A stretch of DNA of 64,000 nt from Patescibacteria group bacterium (GTDB lineage: Bacteria > Patescibacteriota > Patescibacteriia > Patescibacteriales > UBA12465): positions 62,001-126,000 of the forward strand of contig JAKLGM010000001.1 of the NCBI GenBank assembly GCA_022710685.1. Direction: 5' to 3'. This document shows, in pieces, positions 15,077 to 23,214 of the stretch. The translations under genes and the position numbers were made by a program. Positions within the stretch are counted from its first letter, which is position 1; the number at the start of each line of letters is the position of its first letter. The notes beneath the pieces are model-generated. The model had not been told where the DNA came from and ran no database searches. It saw only the letters and a program-made list of their open reading frames with translations.

Positions 15077-15583
15077 ATGTCAAAAACCAAACCGTCAGGA
15101 TTAGCCCATTACGAAATCCTGTTCGTCGTGTCTAACCGCTTCACCGAGGATGAAGCTAAAACCTCTATTGCCAAAGTAGAAAAATTAATCACTGAGGGCG
15201 AAGGCAAAATTACCCTTAATGAATATTGGGGCAAGAAACGCTTAGCTTATCCGATTAAGCATGAAGCCTATGGCTACTATCAGCTGTTTGAATTTGATCT
15301 AGAAAGGAAAGACTTGGCTAGATTGGATGAAAAATTGAGATTGGATCATGAAATCTTGCGCTTTATCATCGTTACCAAGAAATTGAAGAGCGATGAACAA
15401 TTAGCCAAGGAACAGAAGATCAAAGAAAAGATCGGCAAAAAACAAGCCGAACAAGAAAAGAAGAGCCAAGAAGAAAAAACCAAGAAAGAAGCTAAGCCGA
15501 AGAAAGACGCCAAACCTAAGGCCGATATCGAAAGCTTAGATGAAAAATTGGAAGGCATCTTGAATGCCGATGATTTGTTATAA
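15077..15583 (+). CDS. rpsF: 30S ribosomal protein S6
   Basis: A 168-residue S6. The first ~100 residues are the S6 ferredoxin-like fold (HYEILFVVS, KITLNEYWGKKRLAYPIKHEAYGYY, LDEKLRLDHEILRFIIV). A ~65-residue tail rich in K/E/Q follows and is longer than in most bacteria. It binds S18 on the 30S platform. The frame is open 21 codons upstream, but the ATG at 15077 gives the normal N-terminus. It is first in the standard rpsF-ssb-rpsR order, followed by efp. Confidence 0.96.
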   Translation: MSKTKPSGLAHYEILFVVSNRFTEDEAKTSIAKVEKLITEGEGKITLNEYWGKKRLAYPIKHEAYGYYQLFEFDLERKDLARLDEKLRLDHEILRFIIVTKKLKSDEQLAKEQKIKEKIGKKQAEQEKKSQEEKTKKEAKPKKDAKPKADIESLDEKLEGILNADDLL

Positions 15584-15618
15584 TTAATTAACAAGAATTT
15601 TTTTTCTTGCCCAAACAT

Positions 15619-16044
15619 ATGAGCTTAAACAAAGTAATGTTGATCGGTAATGTGACCAAGGATCCGGAAATACGCACTACTCCGACTGGTCAGAATGTCG
15701 CTTCCTTCTCAGTCGCTACTAATATGAATTGGACCGACCAGAGCGGTCAGAAGCAGTCTCGCGCCGAATTCCATAATATCGTAGCTTGGCGCAAATTAGC
15801 CGATATTTGCGGGCAGTATTTGCACAAAGGCACCAAGGTTTATTTGGAGGGCCGTTTGCAGACCCGCGATTGGGTGGCTCAAGATGGCACCAAAAAATAT
15901 CGCACCGAAGTTATTGCTGAAACCATGCAAATGTTGAATCGCCCGGGCGAAACTCAGGCCACTCCGTCTCAGCCTGATAGTTTTGAAGACGCTGTCGCGG
16001 CTGAAGGCGAAGAAGAAATAAAAATTGAGAACATTCCTTTTTAG
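15619..16044 (+). CDS. ssb: single-stranded DNA-binding protein
   Basis: 141 residues: an OB-fold of ~105 residues (LNKVMLIGNVTKDPEIRTTPTGQ, FHNIVAWRKLADICGQYLHKGTKVYLEGRL), then a short Q/P/E-rich linker and the acidic tip ending ENIPF. The tip resembles the usual DDIPF that recruits replication and repair partners. The ATG at 15619 is chosen over an upstream TTG. It lies between rpsF and rpsR as in most bacteria. Confidence 0.97.
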   Translation: MSLNKVMLIGNVTKDPEIRTTPTGQNVASFSVATNMNWTDQSGQKQSRAEFHNIVAWRKLADICGQYLHKGTKVYLEGRLQTRDWVAQDGTKKYRTEVIAETMQMLNRPGETQATPSQPDSFEDAVAAEGEEEIKIENIPF

Positions 16045-16075
16045 GAAATAATTTATTTTTCACTTTATCAATTCT

Positions 16076-16309
16076 ATGAACAACCATCACAATAATAATG
16101 TAGTCAAGAAGGCCAAAGAGTGCTACTTCTGCATTAACAACTTAGAGCCGGATTACAAGGACACTAAATCTTTGCGCCGCTTCATTAACTTCTACCAGAA
16201 GATTATCGGCGCTGGCCGCACCGGCACTTGTGTCTGGCACCAGAGAAAATTAACTTTGGCTATTAAGCGTTCCCGCAAAATGGCTTTGTTGGCTTTCACT
16301 CATAAATAA
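16076..16309 (+). CDS. rpsR: 30S ribosomal protein S18
   Basis: A 77-residue S18 with KECYFCINN at the N-side (a Cys pair seen in some S18), then YKDTKSLRRFINFYQKI and the basic HQRKLTLAIKRSRKMALL core. It assembles as the S6:S18 heterodimer on the small subunit. It starts 31 nt after ssb. Confidence 0.97.
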   Translation: MNNHHNNNVVKKAKECYFCINNLEPDYKDTKSLRRFINFYQKIIGAGRTGTCVWHQRKLTLAIKRSRKMALLAFTHK

Positions 16310-16326
16310 TTAATTTTTCTACGTCT

Positions 16327-16884
16327 ATGTTGAGCATGAGCGAAATCAAAATCGGCAAGGTTTTGAATGTTAACAACGAGCCATTCGTTGTGATTAAGAC
16401 GGACCACCACAAAATGGGCCGTGGCGGCGCTGTCTTGAAAGTCAAAATGAGAAATCTGATCAATGCTAATATTTTGGAAAGAACTTTCCAGGGTAGTGAT
16501 AAGGCAGATGAGGCTCAGACCCAAACCAAGAAAGCTAATTTCATGTATAAGGATGCGGCTGTTGCCAACTTCATGGATAATTCCAGCTTTGAGCAATTCA
16601 GTTTACCGATTGAAGAAATCGGCGACAAGGCGCAGTACTTGAAAGAAGGCTTGGATGTTGATGTCTTATACTTTAACGACCAGCCGGTAGCTGTGAGTCT
16701 GCCGATTAAAATGGAATTCAAAGTCGTCTCAGCTCCGCCGGCTATCAAGGGTAACTCTGTTGGCAGTGTCACTAAGGTGGCTGAGCTGGAAACTGGAGCC
16801 AAGATTAATGTCCCAGTTTTCATCGAAGAAGGCGAGACCATTAGGATTAATACCGATACCGGCGAATACGTAGAAAGGGCATAA
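16327..16884 (+). CDS. efp: translation elongation factor P
   Basis: An EF-P of 185 residues (182 if the second ATG at 16336 is used), which relieves ribosome stalling at proline runs. It has the KOW-like domain I, then two OB domains ending ETIRINTDTGEYVERA, the usual C-terminus. The domain I loop reads HHKMGRGGAV, so the tip residue is Arg, where E. coli has a modified Lys in PGKG. Arg-type EF-P is rhamnosylated by EarP in some bacteria; no modifying gene is visible here. It ends the rpsF operon and is followed by a terminator. Confidence 0.95.
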   Translation: MLSMSEIKIGKVLNVNNEPFVVIKTDHHKMGRGGAVLKVKMRNLINANILERTFQGSDKADEAQTQTKKANFMYKDAAVANFMDNSSFEQFSLPIEEIGDKAQYLKEGLDVDVLYFNDQPVAVSLPIKMEFKVVSAPPAIKGNSVGSVTKVAELETGAKINVPVFIEEGETIRINTDTGEYVERA

Positions 16885-16943
16885 AATGGGGATAAAGTGA
16901 GAAGAATCTATCAAAATCAAGCATTTTTAGCAATAAAACTATG

Positions 16944-16970
16944 AAAAGACGGGGATTTCCCCCGTCTTTT
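16944..16970 (+). terminator. efp operon terminator
   Basis: An 11-bp stem AAAAGACGGGG/CCCCGTCTTTT (16944-16954 with 16960-16970). Confidence 0.88.
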
Positions 16971-16976
16971 CGCTTA

Positions 16977-16985
16977 TGATATAAT
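16977..16985 (+). promoter_or_regulatory. extended -10 promoter close to start codon
   Basis: TGA-TATAAT with the -10 at 16980-16985 and the ATG at 16994. Expected RNA start at about 16992, giving a 0-2 nt leader. It overlaps the tail of the efp terminator. Confidence 0.6.
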
Positions 16986-16993
16986 TAGACTAT

Positions 16994-18418
16994 ATGTTTG
17001 AAGCTATCGTCTTTATTTATGCGGTTTTTTATCTCATCCTGACTCGGCTCCGGCCAGATTGGGCGCTCTATATTATTATCTTCGCCCTGCCCTCCTATCT
17101 GATCCGTTTCTCTGTAGCTGGTATCCCCTTCACTATTTTAGAATTAATGATTCTTTTGTCTTTTGCTTCTTGGATCTTTGATATTTTGGCAGCCTATAAA
17201 TTTAACCTGAAACATTATTGGCGTGAGAGGAAAACTAGAGTCCCATACCCTTTCCGATTAGAAATAGCTTTGTGGTTAGTCATCGCCTATCTAGCCGCTT
17301 TCATCGCCGGCTTTGATGCTAGCGCTTTGGGAATATTCAAAGCCTATTTCTTTGAGCCAGTTCTTTTCTTTATATTGGTGATTAATATATTAGGCAAGGA
17401 CAAGAAAGCGATAAAGAAAATAATTTTTTCTTTAGCTACCGCCGCTATCCTAGTTTCTCTTTTGGCGATATACCAGAAAGTTACCGGCAATTTAATCTCT
17501 AACGAATTCTGGGCTGCCGCTGCTACGCGCCGGGCCACTTCATTTTTCGGCTTTCCTAATGCTATTGGATTATATTTAGGACCAATCGTAGTTTTGTTAG
17601 CCAGCTATTTATACAAAGAAATTTTCTATCATGAATACGAGCGGAAACTCCTGGCCGTCGGCTATATTGCTATTTCTCTGGTGCTTTCCATCCTGGCGAT
17701 CTATGCTGCCAAATCCGAAGGCGCTTTAATTGGCATTATTGCCGCCGCTGCAGTGTATGGTTTGTTGGCCGACAGAAAATTACGCCAAGTAACAATCACG
17801 GCTATTGTAATTAGCATTACCATTATTTTTTCCACTCCGACCATCACTAATTATGTCAAAAACAAAATAACCTTAAATGACTTGTCTGGACAAATCAGGC
17901 GCCAGCAATGGATTGAAACTAAGAAGATGATGGTTAATGACAATATCTGGCTTTGGGGCACTGGCCTTTCTGGGTATCAGTCTCATGTCGCGCCCTATCA
18001 TCAAGAAGGAATCTTTGTCAAAAATGATGACCCTAACTGGCTGCAAAATATCAGAAATAGCGCAGAATATCGACAAAAGGTCTGGCAACCGACTGAAATC
18101 TATATGTATCCCCACAATGTCTTTTTGAACTTTTGGACCGAGCTGGGACTATTGGGCCTGCTCCTTTTTGTCTGGATAATTATCAAATACGGGATAAAGG
18201 CGATTGTGGTTTTTCAAAAGGAGAAAAGTAATCACCAGCATGACGCTTATCTGACCTTGGGGCTATTTGCCGCTCTTGTTGCCATTATTGTCCACGGTTT
18301 AGTTGATGTGCCCTATTTCAAAAATGATCTTTCGGTTTTTTTCTTCTTGCTTTTGGCTCTTTTGGGCCTGAGGTTATTACCGGAGAGAAAAGAGGGGGCT
18401 AATAAAATAAAAAAATAA
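16994..18418 (+). CDS. O-antigen ligase / Wzy-type membrane protein
   Basis: A 474-residue polytopic protein with about ten to twelve membrane segments. The long external loop (residues ~285-375) has GTGLSGYQSH and MYPHNVFLNFWTELGLLG; the P-H-N...E-x-G-L-L-G pattern is the hallmark of the Wzy_C/O-antigen ligase family. Members join or polymerise lipid-linked glycans on the outer face of the membrane. With the GT, LCP and glycan genes elsewhere here it suggests a surface polysaccharide or glycosylated proteins. It lies 1 nt before the pseudouridine synthase start, so the two are cotranscribed. Confidence 0.85.
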   Translation: MFEAIVFIYAVFYLILTRLRPDWALYIIIFALPSYLIRFSVAGIPFTILELMILLSFASWIFDILAAYKFNLKHYWRERKTRVPYPFRLEIALWLVIAYLAAFIAGFDASALGIFKAYFFEPVLFFILVINILGKDKKAIKKIIFSLATAAILVSLLAIYQKVTGNLISNEFWAAAATRRATSFFGFPNAIGLYLGPIVVLLASYLYKEIFYHEYERKLLAVGYIAISLVLSILAIYAAKSEGALIGIIAAAAVYGLLADRKLRQVTITAIVISITIIFSTPTITNYVKNKITLNDLSGQIRRQQWIETKKMMVNDNIWLWGTGLSGYQSHVAPYHQEGIFVKNDDPNWLQNIRNSAEYRQKVWQPTEIYMYPHNVFLNFWTELGLLGLLLFVWIIIKYGIKAIVVFQKEKSNHQHDAYLTLGLFAALVAIIVHGLVDVPYFKNDLSVFFFLLLALLGLRLLPERKEGANKIKK

Positions 18419-18419
18419 A

Positions 18420-19160
18420 ATGGAAAGCATTGTTTTACAAAAATATATTGCATCAAGCGGCTATTGTTCCCGTCGCCAAGCTGAAGAACTGATTAGAGAG
18501 AAGCGGGTTTCTGTTAATGGCCGGCCGGCAGAGTTGGGGCAGAGGGTTGTCGCTGGTGATCAAGTGATGGTCGGTCGAGACAAGATTGGGTCTAGCGACA
18601 AAAAAATCTATATTAAATTGAATAAGCCGCGTGATTATGTTTGCACTAGCCGAGAGTTCAAGGACGAGCTGAATATTTTTGATTTACTCCCTAAAACTAT
18701 AAACGCCAGGTTGTTTGTTGTCGGTCGCTTGGACAAAAATAGCCGTGGCCTTTTGATTTTGACTAACGACGGAGATCTGGCCCAAAAAATTTCCCACCCT
18801 AAGTATGAATCAGAAAAAGTCTATAAGGTATTAGTGAAGACCGAGGATCGTAATGATCTGTTGCTGCCCCAAGCTGAGAAAATAATTGATCGCTTCAAGG
18901 GAGGGGTAGATATTGGTGAAGATGATGGCGTGGTTTGGGCCAAGAAAGTCAGCTATCTAGGCTATAATCGTTTTGTCATTACCCTGACCCAGGGCAAGAA
19001 GCGGCAGATTAGAAGGATGTTTGAGGCGGTTGGTCTCAAGGTCTCAGACTTGGTTCGGACTGAAATATCCGGTATATTATTAGGGCAATTAGATGAGGGC
19101 AGGTGGGAATATATGACTGAGGCAGAGATAAAGAGGTTAGAGGGGAAGAAAAATATATAG
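18420..19160 (+). CDS. RluB/RsuA-type 23S/16S rRNA pseudouridine synthase
   Basis: 246 residues: an N-terminal S4 RNA-binding domain (LQKYIASSGYCSRRQAEELI...VSVNG) then the RsuA/RluB/E/F catalytic domain with VGRLDKNSRGLLILTNDG (Asp of GRLD is the catalytic nucleophile), YKVLV and GKKRQIRRMFEAVG. It converts a uridine in rRNA to pseudouridine; the exact site is not deducible. It is translationally linked to the preceding O-antigen-ligase-like gene (ATG 2 nt after its stop), an unrelated function. Confidence 0.92.
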   Translation: MESIVLQKYIASSGYCSRRQAEELIREKRVSVNGRPAELGQRVVAGDQVMVGRDKIGSSDKKIYIKLNKPRDYVCTSREFKDELNIFDLLPKTINARLFVVGRLDKNSRGLLILTNDGDLAQKISHPKYESEKVYKVLVKTEDRNDLLLPQAEKIIDRFKGGVDIGEDDGVVWAKKVSYLGYNRFVITLTQGKKRQIRRMFEAVGLKVSDLVRTEISGILLGQLDEGRWEYMTEAEIKRLEGKKNI

Positions 19161-19209
19161 TTTAGACTTGCCTTTTTTACTTAATTTAGGCAGGATATAA
19201 TCAAATACT

Positions 19210-19296
19210 GGAGAGGTGCGAGAGTGGTTGAATCGGGCGCTCTCGAAAAGCGCTATGCCGGCAACGGTATCGAGGGTTCGAATCCCTCCCTCTCCG
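19210..19296 (+). tRNA. tRNA-Ser (anticodon CGA)
   Basis: Class II tRNA with acceptor GGAGAGG/CCTCTCC, anticodon stem GCGCT/AGCGC, loop CTCGAAA (anticodon CGA), a long variable arm and T-arm GAGGG-TTCGAAT-CCCTC. Discriminator G. CCA not encoded. Confidence 0.95.
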
Positions 19297-19322
19297 CTTG
19301 GTTTAACAAAATATTAATTTTT

Positions 19323-19850
19323 ATGGATACATCTAAATTAATTATAAATACTGAAAGAATTTCTTTGGTACCTATTTCCTTGAAATACGGAGCTGATATT
19401 TGCAAAGAATTTACTAAGGAGATTACGACCCACATGGTTCCGCAACCATCCGGGAAAATAGAAGACGTCATCGCTTTTATCGAGAAGTCGCTTAATAAAA
19501 TGAGGGCGGGAAAAACTATTCAGCAGGCTATTATAAACATTGAATCGGGCGAATTTTTGGGCTGTGTCGGTTTACATGATATTGATATAAAAAATCCAAA
19601 ATTAGGTATTTGGATAAAAGCTAGCGCCCATGGGAATAAGTATGGTAGAGAGGCGGTGCGCGTTTTGAAAGACTGGGCTGACCAAAATTTAGAATACGAA
19701 TATTTAGAATACCCTGTAACAGTTGAAAATATTCCTAGCAGAAAAATTGTGGAATCTCTGGGTGGTAAAATTGAGCGAGAATATATAGATAAAAATCAGA
19801 ACGGAGAGGCTATGAATGAGCTTGAATATAGAATATATAAAAGAATTTAA
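19323..19850 (+). CDS. GNAT-family N-acetyltransferase (RimJ/RimL-like)
   Basis: A 175-residue acetyltransferase. It opens TERISLVPISLKYG and holds FLGCVGLHDID...LGIWIKASAHGNKYGREAV, where the Q/R-x-x-G-x-G/A acetyl-CoA loop reads HGNKYGREA, then VENIPSRKIVESLGGK, typical of the RimJ/RimL/Acetyltransf_3 group. The frame extends upstream into tRNA-Ser, so the ATG at 19323 is used. Substrate unknown. It is followed by an EgtD-like methyltransferase 53 nt away; the two may be a small acquired pair. Confidence 0.8.
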   Translation: MDTSKLIINTERISLVPISLKYGADICKEFTKEITTHMVPQPSGKIEDVIAFIEKSLNKMRAGKTIQQAIINIESGEFLGCVGLHDIDIKNPKLGIWIKASAHGNKYGREAVRVLKDWADQNLEYEYLEYPVTVENIPSRKIVESLGGKIEREYIDKNQNGEAMNELEYRIYKRI

Positions 19851-19902
19851 AACATTAAAATTATCAAATTTCAACACATAGTTTTTATTGATATTTTTGA
19901 AT

Positions 19903-20871
19903 ATGAGCAACAGCAAAAACCTTAGTAAAACTCAAGAATTAGAATTGCTTTCTTCGCTTGAATCAAGGGCCGAATCTCCTTTGAAGTTTGCTTATACTGG
20001 AGATGGGTATGAAAAATGGATGAAAATAGCGCAGAAGAGCCGTGATAGCCGCGACCTGGAGTTTGAGGAAGATTTGCTCAAAAAAGATTCTTTGCCTTTT
20101 ATCTTTAGGGAAATAAGCGCCGAAACCAACACCGTGAATATTATTGATTTTGGTTGCGGCGATGGCGTCCCGGTTCTGCCAATTTTTGAATACCTGAATA
20201 ACCTCTCAATCCCTAACATCAACTACATCCCAGTTGATATTAGCGAGACCATGATCAATGAGGCGACTAAGACGGTTAGGGAAAAATATAAAATGATTGC
20301 TATCAGCCCAGTTCTTTTTGATTTTGAGAAGGGCGAAATAATTGAAAAGATATTGCAGTTTTCCCGAGACAAAAATACCCTTAATTATTTTTTCTTACTA
20401 GGCAACACCATCGGTAATTTTGATAACACGGAAAAAGTTTTATCAAACCTAAAGATGTCCATGTTCTCTGATGATCACTTGATTATCGGTAATCAGATAT
20501 CTAATCTATTGAATGTGCCTAAGATGACAGAATATTATAAGACGGAGGAGGTTTTTAATTTTGTTACTTCAACCTTGGATAGCTATGATATGAAGTGCGA
20601 CTCAAAAGAGTTTGCAATCAGGTGGAACAATGACAAAAAACAGATAGAAGGCTTATTGATAATTGGGGAAGATAAAAATATCAACATCGCCGGGAGATTT
20701 TTGCCTTTTGAGAAAAATGAAGAGATTCTTTTGTTTATCAGTAAAAAATATGTGGAAGAAAGCATTGTGGAGATGTTGAATCGGGCCGGATTCCGTATTG
20801 ATTTGTTCACTACTAACAAGAAAAAAGATAATTGCTTAATTTCCGTTTCTCCAAGCCGCTATAAATCGTGA
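19903..20871 (+). CDS. EgtD-like SAM-dependent methyltransferase
   Basis: A 322-residue protein. The SAM-binding motif IIDFGCGDGVPVLP comes near residue 75, the acidic loop YIPVDISETM follows, and FLLGNTIGNFDNTEKVL matches the conserved GSTIGNF signature of the EgtD/DUF2260 histidine-methyltransferase family. EgtD itself trimethylates histidine in ergothioneine synthesis, but the N-terminal substrate region is divergent and no EgtB is nearby, so the substrate is unknown. The ATG at 19903 is chosen over one 5 codons upstream. Confidence 0.65.
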   Translation: MSNSKNLSKTQELELLSSLESRAESPLKFAYTGDGYEKWMKIAQKSRDSRDLEFEEDLLKKDSLPFIFREISAETNTVNIIDFGCGDGVPVLPIFEYLNNLSIPNINYIPVDISETMINEATKTVREKYKMIAISPVLFDFEKGEIIEKILQFSRDKNTLNYFFLLGNTIGNFDNTEKVLSNLKMSMFSDDHLIIGNQISNLLNVPKMTEYYKTEEVFNFVTSTLDSYDMKCDSKEFAIRWNNDKKQIEGLLIIGEDKNINIAGRFLPFEKNEEILLFISKKYVEESIVEMLNRAGFRIDLFTTNKKKDNCLISVSPSRYKS

Positions 20872-21013
20872 TCAAATATTTTTATATATAAATATAGTGA
20901 ATTATTCTCATAATTGAACGCCGCCAGGAGACAAACCATCCCAGCCTTCAGGGAGAAGGGCGCAGGGAAGATAGGGAATAATTTTAACTTAAAAGATAAA
21001 TAATGTTAACTAT
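20872..21013. other. 142-nt gap with GC-rich, possibly structured segment
   Basis: No gene is seen. AT-rich flanks surround a GC-rich core (about 20916-20977) with the hairpin CCTTC/GAAGG (20945-20949 with 20955-20959). The segment TCCCAGCCTTCAGGGAG resembles the P2 hairpin of the rpsF leader at 15 of 17 bases. It could be a 5' leader element of the gene at 21014. Confidence 0.3.
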
Positions 21014-21652
21014 ATGAAAAAACAGAATAAATTAGTAGTTTTCGCTCTGCTTTTAGGAATCGGTCTTTTTATGCTCCTCCACATCTATTATCTTGGCCCG
21101 ATATTAAAGAAGAGAGCCGAGGCAGTGCGAGAATCTTTTTCTCAGCCAATCACGCCGATAGCCGGCCCTTTTGAAGACGCGACTTCGTTTTTAACAGCCC
21201 TGGCTAATGTTGATATTATTGTTCCGGGGGCGGCTTCTGCTGATGACCCAGAAGGCGCTATTAGGGTAAAATTAGAGAATAGCCGAGCGCAATTCAAGGC
21301 CAATGATAAGACGGGAACGGTTCGTCTGGCTAAAGTCTTAGGGACTAAATCGTTTGATAATTATTATGATATTTTCTGCGAATTAGTAGTTGATTATGGC
21401 GATGGCCAAGAAGTTAATTTCGTTTCGGTTTTTGCCCTCGATGCCTATAACATTACTCAGACATCGTCGGTTTCTATCGGCAATAGTGTTGAGATTGATT
21501 CAGTCGTTCCTCAGGTTAAGGGTCGAGTTAGCCCTTATGATGTTGAAGTAATATATTTTGACCGCGCCCCTGGAGAACCCTTGGCGAGTGCGCCGACATT
21601 AAAACATGAATTGACTTTCACCGTCAGAAGTCATAAGATTATTGAACCATAG
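21014..21652 (+). CDS. membrane-anchored extracellular protein, unknown
   Basis: A 212-residue protein with one N-terminal membrane anchor (about residues 7-28, LVVFALLLGIGLFMLLHIYYL) and an outside domain of ~180 residues rich in beta-strands (IFCELVVDYGDGQEVNFVSVF). No catalytic motif is seen and no family recognised. A GC-rich possibly structured leader lies upstream, and tRNA-Arg starts 5 nt after the stop codon. Confidence 0.65.
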   Translation: MKKQNKLVVFALLLGIGLFMLLHIYYLGPILKKRAEAVRESFSQPITPIAGPFEDATSFLTALANVDIIVPGAASADDPEGAIRVKLENSRAQFKANDKTGTVRLAKVLGTKSFDNYYDIFCELVVDYGDGQEVNFVSVFALDAYNITQTSSVSIGNSVEIDSVVPQVKGRVSPYDVEVIYFDRAPGEPLASAPTLKHELTFTVRSHKIIEP

Positions 21653-21657
21653 TTTTT

Positions 21658-21729
21658 GCCTCCATAGCTCAATGGATAGAGCGCAGGTTTCCGGAACCTG
21701 AAATGTAGGTTCGATCCCTACTGGGGGTA
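21658..21729 (+). tRNA. tRNA-Arg (anticodon CCG)
   Basis: Acceptor GCCTCCA/TGGGGGT, anticodon stem CAGGT/ACCTG, loop TTCCGGA (anticodon CCG), T-arm GTAGG-TTCGATC-CCTAC. CCA not encoded. It is probably cotranscribed with the preceding gene. Confidence 0.93.
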
Positions 21730-21744
21730 CATTAATAGTAAAAT

Positions 21745-21975
21745 ATGGCCCGACAGCATTTCAAAAAAATTGGTTGCTTTCATCGACCCATAACTTGGGC
21801 CGGATATTTTGCTCTCCTGTTTTTTCTTTTCTTTTGCGTCTATATCGTGGTTATCTTTGGCAGTCGGTCCAGTTCTCAAAAAGATGCTTTCCTTAGCATT
21901 CTTCTTTATTTGTTGCCGGCCTTTCTGCTCTATGAGTGGTTCGCTTGGCAAAACAGCATAAAGTCAAAAAAATAA
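21745..21975 (+). CDS. small two-pass membrane protein, unknown
   Basis: 76 residues with a basic N-terminus (MARQHFKK), two hydrophobic segments (~18-40 and ~48-66) and a KSKK end. It starts 16 nt past tRNA-Arg and is followed by a strong terminator, which supports a real gene. Function not recognised. Confidence 0.55.
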   Translation: MARQHFKKIGCFHRPITWAGYFALLFFLFFCVYIVVIFGSRSSSQKDAFLSILLYLLPAFLLYEWFAWQNSIKSKK

Positions 21976-21987
21976 TAATTGGAAATA

Positions 21988-22017
21988 AAAACACCCCGCT
22001 TCAAGCGGGGTGTTTTG
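21988..22017. terminator. bidirectional terminator
   Basis: A 13-bp stem AAAACACCCCGCT/AGCGGGGTGTTTT (21988-22000 with 22004-22016), between convergent genes. Confidence 0.92.
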
Positions 22018-22026
22018 CTAGTATAG

Positions 22027-23214
22027 TTATTTAGTGTCTTTCATCGTCCAGAGAAAATAGAAGCTAGAGAACATTAGCACGGCTAAAATCACGAAAACAT
22101 ATTGGACCGGATAGAAGACTAATATTAGCGTGCCGAGACCGGTTCCCAAAAGATACCCGAGAGGCTGGGCTGTCCGAAAAAAATTAATTAACCCAACGTT
22201 CTTGACGCTGACGATTTTGAAAAAATAAGATTCTCTCATCGCTTCTACCAAGGCGGCGCCGGTGCGGCTGAAGAATAATATCAAGCCCCAGATAAAGATG
22301 TTGGTGGAGCGGACGGAGAAGAATAGAATCAAGGAGATTATTAGGATGACAAATCCGGTGGTCATGATTTCTTTCTCGCCCCAATATTTGTCGGCTAAGG
22401 TGCCGGCCGGAATCTCAAATATAATGAAAGGCAGCAGCATAAAAGAAAAGGCGACGCCGAGCTGGGCCCATGATAGGCCCAAGCTTTCATGCAGATAAAG
22501 CGGCATATAAACGACGGCTAAGCTGTAGAAAAGGTGTAACAGGATAGCTAATGAGAAGATGCTGCGGATGTTTCTGGTCTGAAATGTTTTTTTAATCGTG
22601 GCCCAAATATGATTTTCTTCATAGTCCACGTGATCCTTGAGGCCGCGTCCCTTCTCTATGAATATTATATAGAAAGGGATAAGCAGGGCGGCGGCGATCA
22701 AGTAGACTGGGCGGTAATTTGATCCATTGATAAAATAACTGGTTATAGTCGGAGCCAGCACCCAGCCTAAGTTCATAAAAGTGAAATAAATTGCTCGCGT
22801 TCGGCCGGTAGCATTATTGGCGGTAAAGATGTCAACGAATATATCCATATTAATCCAAATAAGGGTAAAACTCGACATCAAGAAGATAAAAGCGACGAAT
22901 AAGGTCCAGGGGGAGTTGGCGAAGAACATAAAGAGCAGGGCAAGAAAGTTAATTGCCAGGACTACCTGGGAAACGCGATAGTTTTTGTAGCGCTTGATCA
23001 GCCGCGGATATAGTAGAATCAGGATAAAAGTAACGATATTGGAGGCCATAAAAAAGAAACCGACAAGTTCAGCGTTAACAAATTGTTTGATATAGTTTGA
23101 CTCGATGTAGGTTGGGATGGCAGTTGAAATTGCCAGCAGGAATCCTAAAAAATACAAGATACGCAGGCTTCTCTTGTTAAGCAAGTTTTTTCTGATTTGG
23201 GCGAGTTTGGACAT
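22027..23214 (-). CDS. major facilitator superfamily transporter
   Basis: 395 residues with twelve predicted membrane helices in two halves and a central cytoplasmic loop (FIEKGRGLKDHVDYEE). MFS-like motifs GRTRAIYFTFMNLGW (after TM4) and EIPAGTLADKYWGEKE (between TM8 and TM9, motif A-like D-x-x-G/W) are visible. It moves a small solute or lipid using an ion gradient; substrate unknown. Its start overlaps the end of lgt by 38 nt, so translation may be coupled to lipoprotein modification. Confidence 0.88.
   Translation of the reverse strand: MSKLAQIRKNLLNKRSLRILYFLGFLLAISTAIPTYIESNYIKQFVNAELVGFFFMASNIVTFILILLYPRLIKRYKNYRVSQVVLAINFLALLFMFFANSPWTLFVAFIFLMSSFTLIWINMDIFVDIFTANNATGRTRAIYFTFMNLGWVLAPTITSYFINGSNYRPVYLIAAALLIPFYIIFIEKGRGLKDHVDYEENHIWATIKKTFQTRNIRSIFSLAILLHLFYSLAVVYMPLYLHESLGLSWAQLGVAFSFMLLPFIIFEIPAGTLADKYWGEKEIMTTGFVILIISLILFFSVRSTNIFIWGLILFFSRTGAALVEAMRESYFFKIVSVKNVGLINFFRTAQPLGYLLGTGLGTLILVFYPVQYVFVILAVLMFSSFYFLWTMKDTK

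Noticed and set aside
19224-19322. N-terminal extension of the GNAT gene
   Set aside because: Overlaps tRNA-Ser and encodes tRNA sequence; the ATG at 19323 is used.
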